Positions 1 through 6,844 of a stretch of DNA of 36,393 nucleotides are shown one piece after another. Position 1 is the first letter of the stretch; each line of letters starts with the position of its first letter. The position numbers and the translations under genes were made by a program. Source of the stretch: Asanoa siamensis (GTDB taxonomy: Bacteria; Actinomycetota; Actinomycetes; Mycobacteriales; Micromonosporaceae); NCBI RefSeq assembly GCF_016862555.1, contig NZ_BONE01000078.1, positions 1-36,393 on the forward strand, read 5' to 3'. A model generated the notes under the pieces. The model had not been told where the DNA came from, ran no database searches, and worked only from the letters and a program-made list of their open reading frames with translations.

Positions 1-158
1 ACCGCGGAGCGAACCTCACCGCGCGATCCTCACCGCGCGAACCTCACCGCGCGAACCCACCGCGCAAACCCACCGCGCGAACCTCACCGCGCGGACCCAC
101 CGCAGGCACCCCACCGCGCGACGCGCACCGCGCGGACCCCACCGCGCGACGCGCACCG
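1..158. repeat. Tandem 13-14 bp GC-rich repeat
   Basis: About eleven consecutive units resembling ACCGCGCGAACCTC run from the window edge to about position 158. Units are 13 or 14 bp with point variants (AACCTC, AACCC, GACCC, ACGCGC endings). The unit length is not a multiple of three and varies, which argues against a repetitive protein. It may continue beyond the left edge. No spacers are present, so it is not CRISPR. Function unknown. Confidence 0.8.
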
Positions 159-424
159 AGCTGAGGATCGGGCGGCCAGTACGAACATGCGCAGCGCGGC
201 TGGCTATGGCGGAGCCGGCCCCAGGTTCGCGGTCGCGACCAATCCGGAGGGGTGCGCGCTGGAGCGCACATGCGAAAGCATGTGCCTACATGTTTTCGCA
301 TGTGTGCTGCGGCGAGGGTGGTCCTGGCCGGCGACGGACCCGGCAAGCGGAGCGCAGCGTAGCGATCTCTCGCGGGAGGAACGGTCCGCGCCACCGCGGA
401 CCCGAGTAAACGAAAGACTTGGGA
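159..424. other. Non-coding interval
   Basis: No gene with a recognisable product is seen here. The interval holds the hairpin at 263-308 and otherwise GC-rich DNA. It lies downstream of the leftward DUF3263 gene, so part of it is probably that gene's 3' untranslated region. Confidence 0.6.
263..308. repeat. Long hairpin made of two operator-like palindromes
   Basis: Positions 263-283 and 288-308 form an inverted repeat of 21 pairs around a 4-base loop; all pairs are Watson-Crick except two G-T pairs. Each arm contains its own shorter palindrome: ACATGCGAAAGCATGT at 268-283 (6-bp arms around GAAA) and the near copy ACATGTTTTCGCATGT at 288-303. The two palindromes are 20 bp apart, about two helical turns. 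It is AT-richer than its surroundings and has no T-tract. It could be a terminator or attenuator hairpin for the leftward DUF3263 gene, a double operator, or a REP-like element; the sequence does not decide. Confidence 0.7.
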
Positions 425-724
425 TTATCGGCGCCGCGACCGCGCCCGGGTGGAGCGCAATCGCCGCAACCGCCCCACGACGACCGGTTCGGCCGCGAGC
501 GCCGCCGGGTTGTCGAGCAAGCCGTTGAGCAGCTGGTAATAGCGCGTCGCGGACAGGTCGAAGGCGTCGCGGATCGCCTGTTCCTTGGCGCCCGCGTGCT
601 TCCACCACTTGCGCTCGAACGCCAGGATGCCGAGCTCGCGCTCGGTCAGGCCAGCCCCGGGCTCCACAGTGGACTCCGTGACGGCGTCGTCGTTGGTGTC
701 GGCCTGGTCAGCGGCGGGCATCAT
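425..724 (-). CDS. DUF3263 family protein
   Basis: A 99-residue protein whose core (LTERELGILAFERKWW, then AGAKEQAIR and SATRYYQLLNGLLDNP) is the actinobacterial DUF3263 pattern. It ends in an Arg-rich tail. The family is small, has a predicted helix-turn-helix-like fold and has no established function that I know of; DNA binding is an inference from the basic tail and helical core. I chose the ATG at 724 because GAGGAG lies just upstream and conserved sequence begins soon after; an upstream in-frame start at 793 would add 23 residues that do not look conserved. The gene stands alone and faces the window edge. Confidence 0.8.
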   Translation of the reverse strand: MMPAADQADTNDDAVTESTVEPGAGLTERELGILAFERKWWKHAGAKEQAIRDAFDLSATRYYQLLNGLLDNPAALAAEPVVVGRLRRLRSTRARSRRR

Positions 725-818
725 GGCACTCCTCGACACACGCGGGCGACGTGGGATGTCACTCAGACTATCCGCGCGGCGACCCGCGTGCATCGCTCAT
801 TCACTGTGATCAAGACGT

Positions 819-916
819 CTAGGGTCTGTCTCGAAGTGGGGGCCGGAGCGAGGCGTGGTTCCAGGCGGCGTCTGGGTCCGCCGCAGCCCGGTCATCCACT
901 TCGAGGCAGACCCTAG
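819..916. mobile_element. 98-bp inverted-repeat element (MITE-like or terminator)
   Basis: The 20-bp ends at 819-838 and 897-916 are inverted copies with 19 of 20 identical (the difference would be a G-T pair in a hairpin). The outermost bases are CTAG on both sides. A nested 6-bp stem (865-870 with 879-884) sits in the middle. The GGGTCTGTCTCGAAG-like end resembles terminal repeats of IS5-type elements in actinobacteria, which often target TA or CTAG-like sites; that resemblance is from memory. It carries no gene. The right end contains the TAG stop of the ABC permease, so the element may supply that stop codon and may also terminate transcription. Confidence 0.5.
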
Positions 917-1929
917 ATCACGTCCCGGCGGCGGATCGACCAGACGGCGCCGAAGACGGCCAGGACCAGGGCCGCGCCGAGGAGTACCGATGACTGCTGC
1001 CAGGTGACGATGTATTCCGGTGGCGTGCACGGGCCCGTGGCCAGCTCGCACGCCCGCCAGTTCGTGATTTTCAAGCTCTTGTCGAACCAGGCCACCAGAT
1101 ACGTCGACAGGATCCAGCGGTCGCCGAACTGCACCCTGACCAGCTCGAACAGGATGCGCAGGCCGATCTCGCTGATGACGATCGCGCCGATGCCGACGCC
1201 CAGGGCCATCGCGGTGTGGCGGCCGATCGAGGCCAGGCAGAAGCCGAGGGTCGCGGCGAGCAGCACGAGCGCCGCGCCGCGGGCGCCGCTCAGTGCGAAC
1301 GACTGCCACACGCCCGCGGTGAGCTTGCCGAGGTTGCCGTCGTAGCGACCGATCGCCCAGAACGCCGCCGTCCAGAGCGCGCCGACCACCACCGTCAGGC
1401 CGAACATCGCGCCGATCAGCACGCCGAGCTTCGTCAGCAGCACCGGGATCCGGCGTGGGCGCCAGAGCAGCAGGTTCATCATGCCGCCGCTGTTCCACTC
1501 GGCGCCGACGAACGACGCGCCGATCACGAACGCGACCATGGCGAGGATCGCGGCCAGCACCGCCAGCGACGGCGGGAACTCGTCGCGGAAGTTGAACTCG
1601 TACGGCATGAACTGCTCGGCGGTGTACCACTCCCGCTGCGGGCCGAAGTCGGCTCCACAGTTGGGCCCGTAACGGTCGTCGAGACCGGTCTCGCCGCGGG
1701 CCTTGGCCGCCTCGCACTCGGCGACCATCGCCTGGAACTGGACCACGGACTGGTCGAAGTTGCGCGTCGCCTCCGCCTCGGCCGCGGCGCGTACCTCCGG
1801 GGTCGAGGGCTTGCTGTTGAACACGAAGGCCACCGGGAAGATGGCCAGGCCGATCAGCGTGATGGCGAGGAAGATGCGGGTGACGCGGCGCTTGAACAGC
1901 CGGCGCACCTCGGCCTTGGCGAGGCTCAC
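913..1929 (-). CDS. ABC-2 type exporter permease
   Basis: A 338-residue membrane protein with an N-terminal membrane segment just after a basic stretch (LFKRRVTRIFLAITLIGL), a soluble loop of about 90 residues rich in acidic residues and two cysteines, and then about five further hydrophobic segments ending in IRRRDVI. This is the layout of ABC-2 permeases. The GTG at 1929 overlaps the TGA of the upstream ATPase gene (GTGA), so the two are translationally coupled and should form one exporter. An in-frame GTG at 1938 is the other possible start. The stop codon lies inside the inverted-repeat element at 819-916, so the last codons could have been altered by its arrival. Substrate unknown. Confidence 0.85.
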   Translation of the reverse strand: MSLAKAEVRRLFKRRVTRIFLAITLIGLAIFPVAFVFNSKPSTPEVRAAAEAEATRNFDQSVVQFQAMVAECEAAKARGETGLDDRYGPNCGADFGPQREWYTAEQFMPYEFNFRDEFPPSLAVLAAILAMVAFVIGASFVGAEWNSGGMMNLLLWRPRRIPVLLTKLGVLIGAMFGLTVVVGALWTAAFWAIGRYDGNLGKLTAGVWQSFALSGARGAALVLLAATLGFCLASIGRHTAMALGVGIGAIVISEIGLRILFELVRVQFGDRWILSTYLVAWFDKSLKITNWRACELATGPCTPPEYIVTWQQSSVLLGAALVLAVFGAVWSIRRRDVI

Positions 1930-2918
1930 ACGCCCCACCCGCCCTGGGCCGGCGCGGCCACCGCGGAGTCGTCGACCTGGCGGGCCTGGCCCGCCACCGG
2001 CGCGGTCTGCGTCAACTCGAGGAAGACGCTCTCCAGGTCGACCTTGACCGGCGCCAACTCGCTCACGAAGTAGCCCTTCTCGGCCAGCGTGCGGGTTACC
2101 CAGGCCGGCTTCTCGACGTTGCTCACGACCAGGCGGTCGGCTTCGGGCGTGACCCGGGCGCCGGCCGCGATGAGGACCTCGGCGGCGGCCGACAGGTCGT
2201 CGGCGGACTCCAGCTTGACCGTCACGCCCGCGCCCGCGTGCTGCGCGAGCACGTCGGCGACCGGCCCGTAGGCCACCCGCCGGCCACGCGAGATGATCGT
2301 GACCGAGTCGCAGATCAGCTGCACCTCGCCGAGGATGTGGCTGGACAGCACGACGGTCATGCCGGACGCGGCGAGCCCGCGCATCAGCGTGCGCATCTCC
2401 CGGATGCCGCCCGGGTCGAGGCCGTTCGCGGGCTCGTCGAGTATCAGCAGGTCGGGCTGCTTGAGCAGGGCGGACGCGACCGCCAGCCGCTGCTTCATGC
2501 CGAGCGAGTAGGTGCCGACCCGCTCCTTGGCCCGGTCCCGCAGGCCGACCTGCTCCAGCACCTCGGTCACCCGCTGCTTGTTCACCCCACCGGCGTCGGC
2601 GAGCAGGGAGAGCGTGTCGCGGGCGGAGAAGTTGGGGAAGAACTGCGGGCTCTCCACGATCGCGCCGACCCGGCGGGCGACGTGCGGCAGGGCGGCGGGC
2701 ACCCGTTGGCCGAGCAGCGTCATCGTGCCGCCGTTGGGCGTGATCAGGCCGAGCAGCGTACGGAGCGTGGTCGTCTTGCCGGAGCCGTTGGGGCCGAGGA
2801 AGCCGTGCACCTCACCCGACTCGACGACCATGTCGAAGCCGTCGAGGGCCTTGCGCGCCCCGCGGCGTCTGCTGCGGTAGGTCTTCTCGAGACCTGATAT
2901 CTCCAGTACGGCCGGCAC
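1926..2918 (-). CDS. ABC transporter ATP-binding protein (ABC-2/drug-export type)
   Basis: A 330-residue ATPase. Visible motifs in order: Walker A GPNGSGKTT near residue 42, Q-loop region VESPQFFPNFSA, signature YSLGMKQRLAVASALL, Walker B LLILDEPANGLDPGG and switch histidine in LSSHILGEVQ. A C-terminal extension of about 100 residues follows, as in CcmA/DrrA-type exporters. It should drive the permease encoded immediately downstream with a 4-bp overlap. The GTG at 2918 is preceded by GGGGAG. The 66-bp gap to the DeoR gene behind it could hold its own promoter. Natural substrate cannot be told; antibiotic or lipid export are typical for the family. Confidence 0.9.
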   Translation of the reverse strand: MPAVLEISGLEKTYRSRRRGARKALDGFDMVVESGEVHGFLGPNGSGKTTTLRTLLGLITPNGGTMTLLGQRVPAALPHVARRVGAIVESPQFFPNFSARDTLSLLADAGGVNKQRVTEVLEQVGLRDRAKERVGTYSLGMKQRLAVASALLKQPDLLILDEPANGLDPGGIREMRTLMRGLAASGMTVVLSSHILGEVQLICDSVTIISRGRRVAYGPVADVLAQHAGAGVTVKLESADDLSAAAEVLIAAGARVTPEADRLVVSNVEKPAWVTRTLAEKGYFVSELAPVKVDLESVFLELTQTAPVAGQARQVDDSAVAAPAQGGWGV

Positions 2919-2984
2919 GTGCGCTCCCCGTCTTCGGTCGGATCGCGCACACAGTACTGGGTATGCAGGTATTCGGATAGACCG

Positions 2985-3770
2985 TTATGCCGTTACCACC
3001 CGGACGCCTACGGCACGGAACGGCGCGATCGCTTCCGGTGTCGCTCCGGAGTCGGTGACCAGCGTCTCGACGCGGTCGATCGGGCAGATCCGGGCGAACG
3101 CGTGACCGCCCAACTTGGACGAGTCCGCGATGATGACGACCCGGCGCGCGCGGGCGACCATCAGCGCGTTCATCGCCGCCTCGCCCTCGTGGTGGGCGGC
3201 GGCGCCGAGGGTCGCGTCGATCGCGTTGACGCCGAGCAGCGCCACGTCCAGGGTGACCTCGCGGAGCAGCGCACCGCCGAGCGGGCCGACGAGCTCGAAC
3301 GACTGCGGCCGGACGACACCGCCCGCCACCACGACCTTCATCCGCGACCGGACCAGCAGTTCGTTGGCGATGTTCAGCGCGTTGGTGACGATGGTCAGCT
3401 GCGCGCCGTCGGCGCTGGAGTTGAGGTCGGGGCGCACCGCCAGGGCGCGGGCCACCTCGGTCGTCGTGGTGCCGCCGTTGAGCCCGACCACCATGCCCGG
3501 CTCGACCAGCGCCGCCGCGGCCGCGCCGATGCGCTGCTTCTCCGCGGAGTGCTTGGCGGTCTTGTAGCGCAGGGGCAGGTCGTACGAGACGCCGTTGGCG
3601 ACCGCGCCACCCCGGGTACGGGTGATCATCTGCTGCTGGCCGAGCTGGTCGAAGTCGCGGCGGATGGTCGCCTGGGAGACGTTGAGCCGCTGCGCGGCGT
3701 CTTCCACGCTCACCCGGCCGCTCTCGGTGAGCAGTTCGAGCAGGGCGTTCCAACGCGCGTACCGGTCCAC
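2985..3770 (-). CDS. DeoR family sugar-metabolism repressor
   Basis: A 261-residue regulator with the N-terminal DeoR helix-turn-helix (VSVEDAAQRLNVSQATIRRD, residues about 18-37) followed by the DeoRC sensor domain, including GLNGGTTTTEVARAL and IVTNALNIANEL, the sugar-phosphate pocket type. The GTG at 3770 is preceded by a G-rich stretch; frames extending further upstream run into the divergent operon and are unlikely. It is transcribed away from the SIS-ROK-nagA operon, with two related operator candidates in the shared intergenic region, so it most likely represses that operon and itself until a phosphorylated amino sugar binds. Confidence 0.9.
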   Translation of the reverse strand: MDRYARWNALLELLTESGRVSVEDAAQRLNVSQATIRRDFDQLGQQQMITRTRGGAVANGVSYDLPLRYKTAKHSAEKQRIGAAAAALVEPGMVVGLNGGTTTTEVARALAVRPDLNSSADGAQLTIVTNALNIANELLVRSRMKVVVAGGVVRPQSFELVGPLGGALLREVTLDVALLGVNAIDATLGAAAHHEGEAAMNALMVARARRVVIIADSSKLGGHAFARICPIDRVETLVTDSGATPEAIAPFRAVGVRVVTA

Positions 3771-3793
3771 ATCGACCCCCAGTCTCGATTGCG

Positions 3794-3813
3794 TGCACAA
3801 TAGTGCGCGAAAC
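3794..3813 (+). promoter_or_regulatory. Candidate DeoR operator, copy 1
   Basis: TGCACAATAGTGCGCGAAAC lies 24 bp upstream of the DeoR start and is nearly repeated at 3885-3905. The shared core is TGCACAATA followed by an alternating GC stretch and AAAC. Its position next to the DeoR start suggests autoregulation. Assignment is inferred from repetition and context. Confidence 0.55.
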
Positions 3814-3884
3814 GACCGGCAAGCAACGTATTGCCTGCGCGGTCGTGCGCGATCCGCGCATGCTTGCCGCACAGAAGGTTCTCC

Positions 3885-3905
3885 TGCACAATAACGCGCG
3901 GAAAC
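3885..3905 (+). promoter_or_regulatory. Candidate DeoR operator, copy 2
   Basis: Second copy of the TGCACAATA-GCGCG-AAAC box, in the same orientation, 91 bp from the first and 46 bp upstream of the SIS gene start. It would control the amino-sugar operon. A pair of boxes at this distance would allow looping between both promoters. Confidence 0.55.
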
Positions 3906-3951
3906 AGCGATTTCCGAGCTGATTCGCGCAAGCTCCCGTGGGGGTGGACCG

Positions 3952-4833
3952 GTGCCGCACATCCAGGCCGAGATCGATTCCCAGCCGGCGACCTGGGCGC
4001 GCGCGACGGCGCTGGCCACCGACCTGCTGCCGCGCCGCGGGCAGCGGGTCGCGGTCGTCGGTTGCGGCACGAGTTGGTTCATGGCGATGGCGTACGCGGC
4101 CCGCCGCGAGAGCCTCGGGCACGGTGAGACCGACGCATTCCAGGCATCCGAGTTCCCGCAGGGCCGGGCGTACGACCTCGTGGTCGCGATCACCCGGTCC
4201 GGCACCACGACCGAGGTCGTCGACCTGCTCGCCGGATTGTCCGCTCCGACCCTGGCGATCGTCGGCGATCCCGCCGGCCCCGCCGCGGCCGCGGCCGGCG
4301 CGACCGTCGCGCTGCCGTTCGCCGACGAGCGGTCCGTGGTGCAGACCCGGTTCGCCACCACAGCCCTGGCCCTGCTGCGGGCCGGCCTCGGCGAGGACGT
4401 GGCCGCCCTGGTCGACGACGCCCGCCGGGCACTGGACGCGCCGCTGCCGCTCGACCCGGCCGCCCTCGAGCAGGTCACCTTCCTGGGGCGGGGATGGGCG
4501 GTCGGGCTCGCGTACGAGGCCGCGCTCAAGTGCCGCGAGGCGGCGGCGTTCTGGGCCGAGGCCTACCAGGCGATGGACTACCGGCACGGGCCGATCGCGA
4601 TCGCCGCGCCCGGCCGCGCGGTCTGGTCGTTCGGGCCGCCGCCGGCCGGCTTGGCCGCCGAGGTGACCGCGACCGGGGCGCGTTTTGTCGGCGCCGCCGC
4701 TGGTGACACGCTTGATCCGATGGCCGAACTGATCCTGGCGCAGCGCCTCGCGGTCGCCCTGGCCGCGCACCGCGGTCTCGACCCCGACGCGCCCCGCAAC
4801 CTGACGCGCTCCGTCGTGCTGGACGACCGATGA
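3952..4833 (+). CDS. SIS-domain sugar-phosphate isomerase/deaminase (NagB-II or AgaS-like)
   Basis: A 293-residue protein with two SIS half-domains. The first has VAVVGCGTSWFMAMAYAA (about residues 33-50) and the SIS serine motif ITRSGTTTEVVDLL; the second has VTFLGRGWAVGLAYEAALKCREAA and the AEAYQAMDYRHGPIAI motif typical of the GlmS isomerase-like group. It lacks the glutaminase domain of GlmS, so it should act as a stand-alone aldose/ketose isomerase or glucosamine-6-phosphate deaminase. No NagB-I type gene is present nearby, so it could supply the deaminase step for the ROK kinase and NagA that follow. Start GTG at 3952 follows GGGGGTGG. It overlaps the next gene by ATGA. Confidence 0.85.
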   Translation: MPHIQAEIDSQPATWARATALATDLLPRRGQRVAVVGCGTSWFMAMAYAARRESLGHGETDAFQASEFPQGRAYDLVVAITRSGTTTEVVDLLAGLSAPTLAIVGDPAGPAAAAAGATVALPFADERSVVQTRFATTALALLRAGLGEDVAALVDDARRALDAPLPLDPAALEQVTFLGRGWAVGLAYEAALKCREAAAFWAEAYQAMDYRHGPIAIAAPGRAVWSFGPPPAGLAAEVTATGARFVGAAAGDTLDPMAELILAQRLAVALAAHRGLDPDAPRNLTRSVVLDDR

Positions 4834-5747
4834 CCGAGGTCGTCGTCGCGCTGGACGTGGGCGGCACCGCGATGAAGTGCGGTCTCGTCACCGAGTCCGG
4901 CGAGTTGCGGCACGCCGAACGCCACCCGACCAACGCCGCCGCCGGTGGCGCCGCGGTCGTCTCGGCGATCCTGGACGTCGCGGCCGGGCTGGCCGACAAG
5001 GCGCGCGCCGAGGGGCTCACCCCGGTCGCCGCCGGCGTCACGGTGCCGGGTGTGGTGGACGAGGCCCACGGTGTCGCCGTCTGGGCCGCCAACGTGGGCT
5101 TCCGCGACGTACCCCTTCGTGACCTGGTGGCCGACCGCCTCGGCCTGCCCGCGGCGCTGGGCCACGACGTACGCGCGGGCGGTGTGGCCGAGGCCCGCCT
5201 CGGCGCCGGCGCGGGCCGTCGGCACGTGCTGTTCGTGGCCATCGGCACCGGCATCGCGGCCGCGCACGTGGTCGACGGGCGGGCGTTCGCGGGCGCGCAC
5301 GGCTCGGCCGGCGAGGTCGGGCACGTCGTGGTCCGCCCCGGCGGCCCGGAGTGCGGGTGCGGCGCGCGCGGCTGCCTCGAGTCGGTGGCGTCGGCGTCCG
5401 CGCTGGCCCGCCGGTACGCGTCGCTGGCGGGCGCGCCGCTCTCGGCGGCGGAGGTGGCGGCGGCGGCGCTGGCCGGCGACGCCGTGGCGGCCCAGGCCTG
5501 GAACGAGGCGGTCGAGGCCCTGGCCGACGGTCTGACGATCGCCCAGACGCTGTTCGACCCGGAGGTCGTCGTCGTCGGCGGCGGCCTGGCCGAGGCGGGC
5601 GCGCAACTGCTGGCGCCACTGGCCAACGGGGTCCGGGCCCGGTTGACCTTCCAGCGCGAACCGGCGCTGGTGCGAGCGGCACTCGGCGACGCGGCCGGCT
5701 GCCTCGGTGCCGGGCTGCTCGGCAGGGACGCGATGGAGGCGGCGTGA
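4830..5747 (+). CDS. ROK family sugar kinase (probable N-acetylglucosamine/amino-sugar kinase)
   Basis: A 305-residue ROK kinase. ATP-binding motif ALDVGGTAMKCG is at residues 7-18, the catalytic aspartate is D113 in GHDVRAGG, the sugar-contacting GEVGH is at 161-165, and the zinc-binding cysteines are in CGCGARGCLES (C175, C177, C182). ROK members phosphorylate glucose, N-acetylglucosamine or N-acetylmannosamine; the adjacent nagA favours N-acetylglucosamine, producing the substrate of NagA. Start ATG at 4830 overlaps the SIS stop by 4 bp, and its stop overlaps the nagA start, so the three are translationally coupled. Confidence 0.88.
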   Translation: MTEVVVALDVGGTAMKCGLVTESGELRHAERHPTNAAAGGAAVVSAILDVAAGLADKARAEGLTPVAAGVTVPGVVDEAHGVAVWAANVGFRDVPLRDLVADRLGLPAALGHDVRAGGVAEARLGAGAGRRHVLFVAIGTGIAAAHVVDGRAFAGAHGSAGEVGHVVVRPGGPECGCGARGCLESVASASALARRYASLAGAPLSAAEVAAAALAGDAVAAQAWNEAVEALADGLTIAQTLFDPEVVVVGGGLAEAGAQLLAPLANGVRARLTFQREPALVRAALGDAAGCLGAGLLGRDAMEAA

Positions 5748-6841
5748 GGATCGACGGACGGGTGGTGACCCCGACCGGTGTGGTGACGGGCTCGGTGGAG
5801 GTGACCGGCACGTCGATCGGCGCCGTGACCCCGGGCGACGTCGCCGATCCACAGTGGATCGTGCCGGGCTTCGTCGACATCCACAACCACGGTGGCGGCG
5901 GCGACACGTTCACGACCGGCGACCCGGACGCGGCGCTGCGGGCGGCCGCGTTCCACCTGCGGCACGGCACGACGACGCTGTTCGCGAGCCTGGTCAGCTC
6001 GCCGTTCGACCTGATGCGGGCCGCCACGGCCGCGTTCACGCCGCTCGTCGACGCCGGGGTGCTGGCCGGGATCCACTTCGAGGGGCCTTATCTCTCCGCG
6101 GCCCGGTGCGGCGCGCAGAACCCGGCGTTCCTGCGCGATCCGTCGCTCGACGAGCTGGAGACGCTGCTGACGCTGGGCGGCGGCGCGGTGCGGCTCGTGA
6201 CGATCGCCCCCGAGCGGGCCGGCGCGCTGGACGCGATCCGGATGCTGGTCTCGCACGGGGTGGTCGCCGCGGTCGGGCACACGGACGCGACGTACGAGCA
6301 GACGCTGGCGGCGGTCGAGGCGGGCGCGAGCGTCGGCACTCACGTCTTCAACGGCATGCGCCCGCCGCACCACCGCGAGCCCGGCCCGGTCTTCGCCCTG
6401 CTCGGCGCGCCGAGCGTGGTCTGCGAGCTCGTCGCGGACGGCGTCCACCTGCACGACGGCACGCTCGCGTTCGCGGCCTCGGTCACCGGCCCGGACCGGG
6501 CGGCCCTGGTCACCGACGCGATGGCGGCGGCCGGCATGCCCGACGGCGCGTACGAGCTCGGCGGCCAGGAGGTCGAGGTCCGCGACCGGGTGGCCCGCCT
6601 GGCCCGCGACGGCGCGATCGCCGGCAGCACCCTGACGATGGACGCGGCGCTGCGCCAGGCGGTCGGCGCCGGCATCCCGATCGTCGACGCCTGCCGGATG
6701 GCCGCCACGACACCGGCCCGCGCGATCGGCCTGGGCGAGACGGTCGGCTCACTCCAGCCGGGCTGGCGCGCCGACCTGGCCATCCTCGACACGGACCTCC
6801 GCGTCGTCCGCGTGATGCGGGCAGGTTCCTGGGTCAGCTGA
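5744..6841 (+). CDS. nagA: N-acetylglucosamine-6-phosphate deacetylase
   Basis: A 365-residue amidohydrolase that converts N-acetylglucosamine 6-phosphate to glucosamine 6-phosphate and acetate. Metal and catalytic residues are visible: H47 and H49 in DIHNHGGGG, E113 in HFEGPYLS, H179 in VGHTDATYEQ, H200 in GTHVFNGM, and the catalytic D258 in LVTDAMAAAGMPDG. Length is near the family norm. The GTG at 5744 overlaps the ROK TGA (GTGA). It ends inside a 14-bp palindrome that also holds the stop of the convergent APC permease gene. It is the last gene of the amino-sugar operon. Confidence 0.92.
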   Translation: MRIDGRVVTPTGVVTGSVEVTGTSIGAVTPGDVADPQWIVPGFVDIHNHGGGGDTFTTGDPDAALRAAAFHLRHGTTTLFASLVSSPFDLMRAATAAFTPLVDAGVLAGIHFEGPYLSAARCGAQNPAFLRDPSLDELETLLTLGGGAVRLVTIAPERAGALDAIRMLVSHGVVAAVGHTDATYEQTLAAVEAGASVGTHVFNGMRPPHHREPGPVFALLGAPSVVCELVADGVHLHDGTLAFAASVTGPDRAALVTDAMAAAGMPDGAYELGGQEVEVRDRVARLARDGAIAGSTLTMDAALRQAVGAGIPIVDACRMAATTPARAIGLGETVGSLQPGWRADLAILDTDLRVVRVMRAGSWVS

Positions 6842-6844
6842 CCC
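6831..6844. other. Palindrome containing both convergent stop codons
   Basis: GGGTCAGCTGACCC is a perfect 14-bp palindrome. Its TCA (6834-6836) is the stop of the leftward APC permease and its TGA (6839-6841) is the stop of nagA. The two genes therefore overlap by 8 bp tail to tail, with no separate terminator visible. Confidence 0.85.

Noticed and set aside
1-158. CRISPR array
   Set aside because: Units are contiguous without unique spacers and are too short.
1-528. A continuously open plus-strand frame from the left edge
   Set aside because: It reads through a repeat whose unit varies between 13 and 14 bp, and through the hairpin and the DUF3263 gene; the composition is Arg/Pro/Ala-rich with no domain.
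2919-2984. An operator palindrome CAGTACTG before the exporter
   Set aside because: Eight bases only, not repeated, and no adjacent regulator of a matching type.
2812-4770. Leftward 652-residue open frame spanning the DeoR and SIS region
   Set aside because: It runs antisense through the SIS gene and out of frame through the DeoR gene; no domain is visible.
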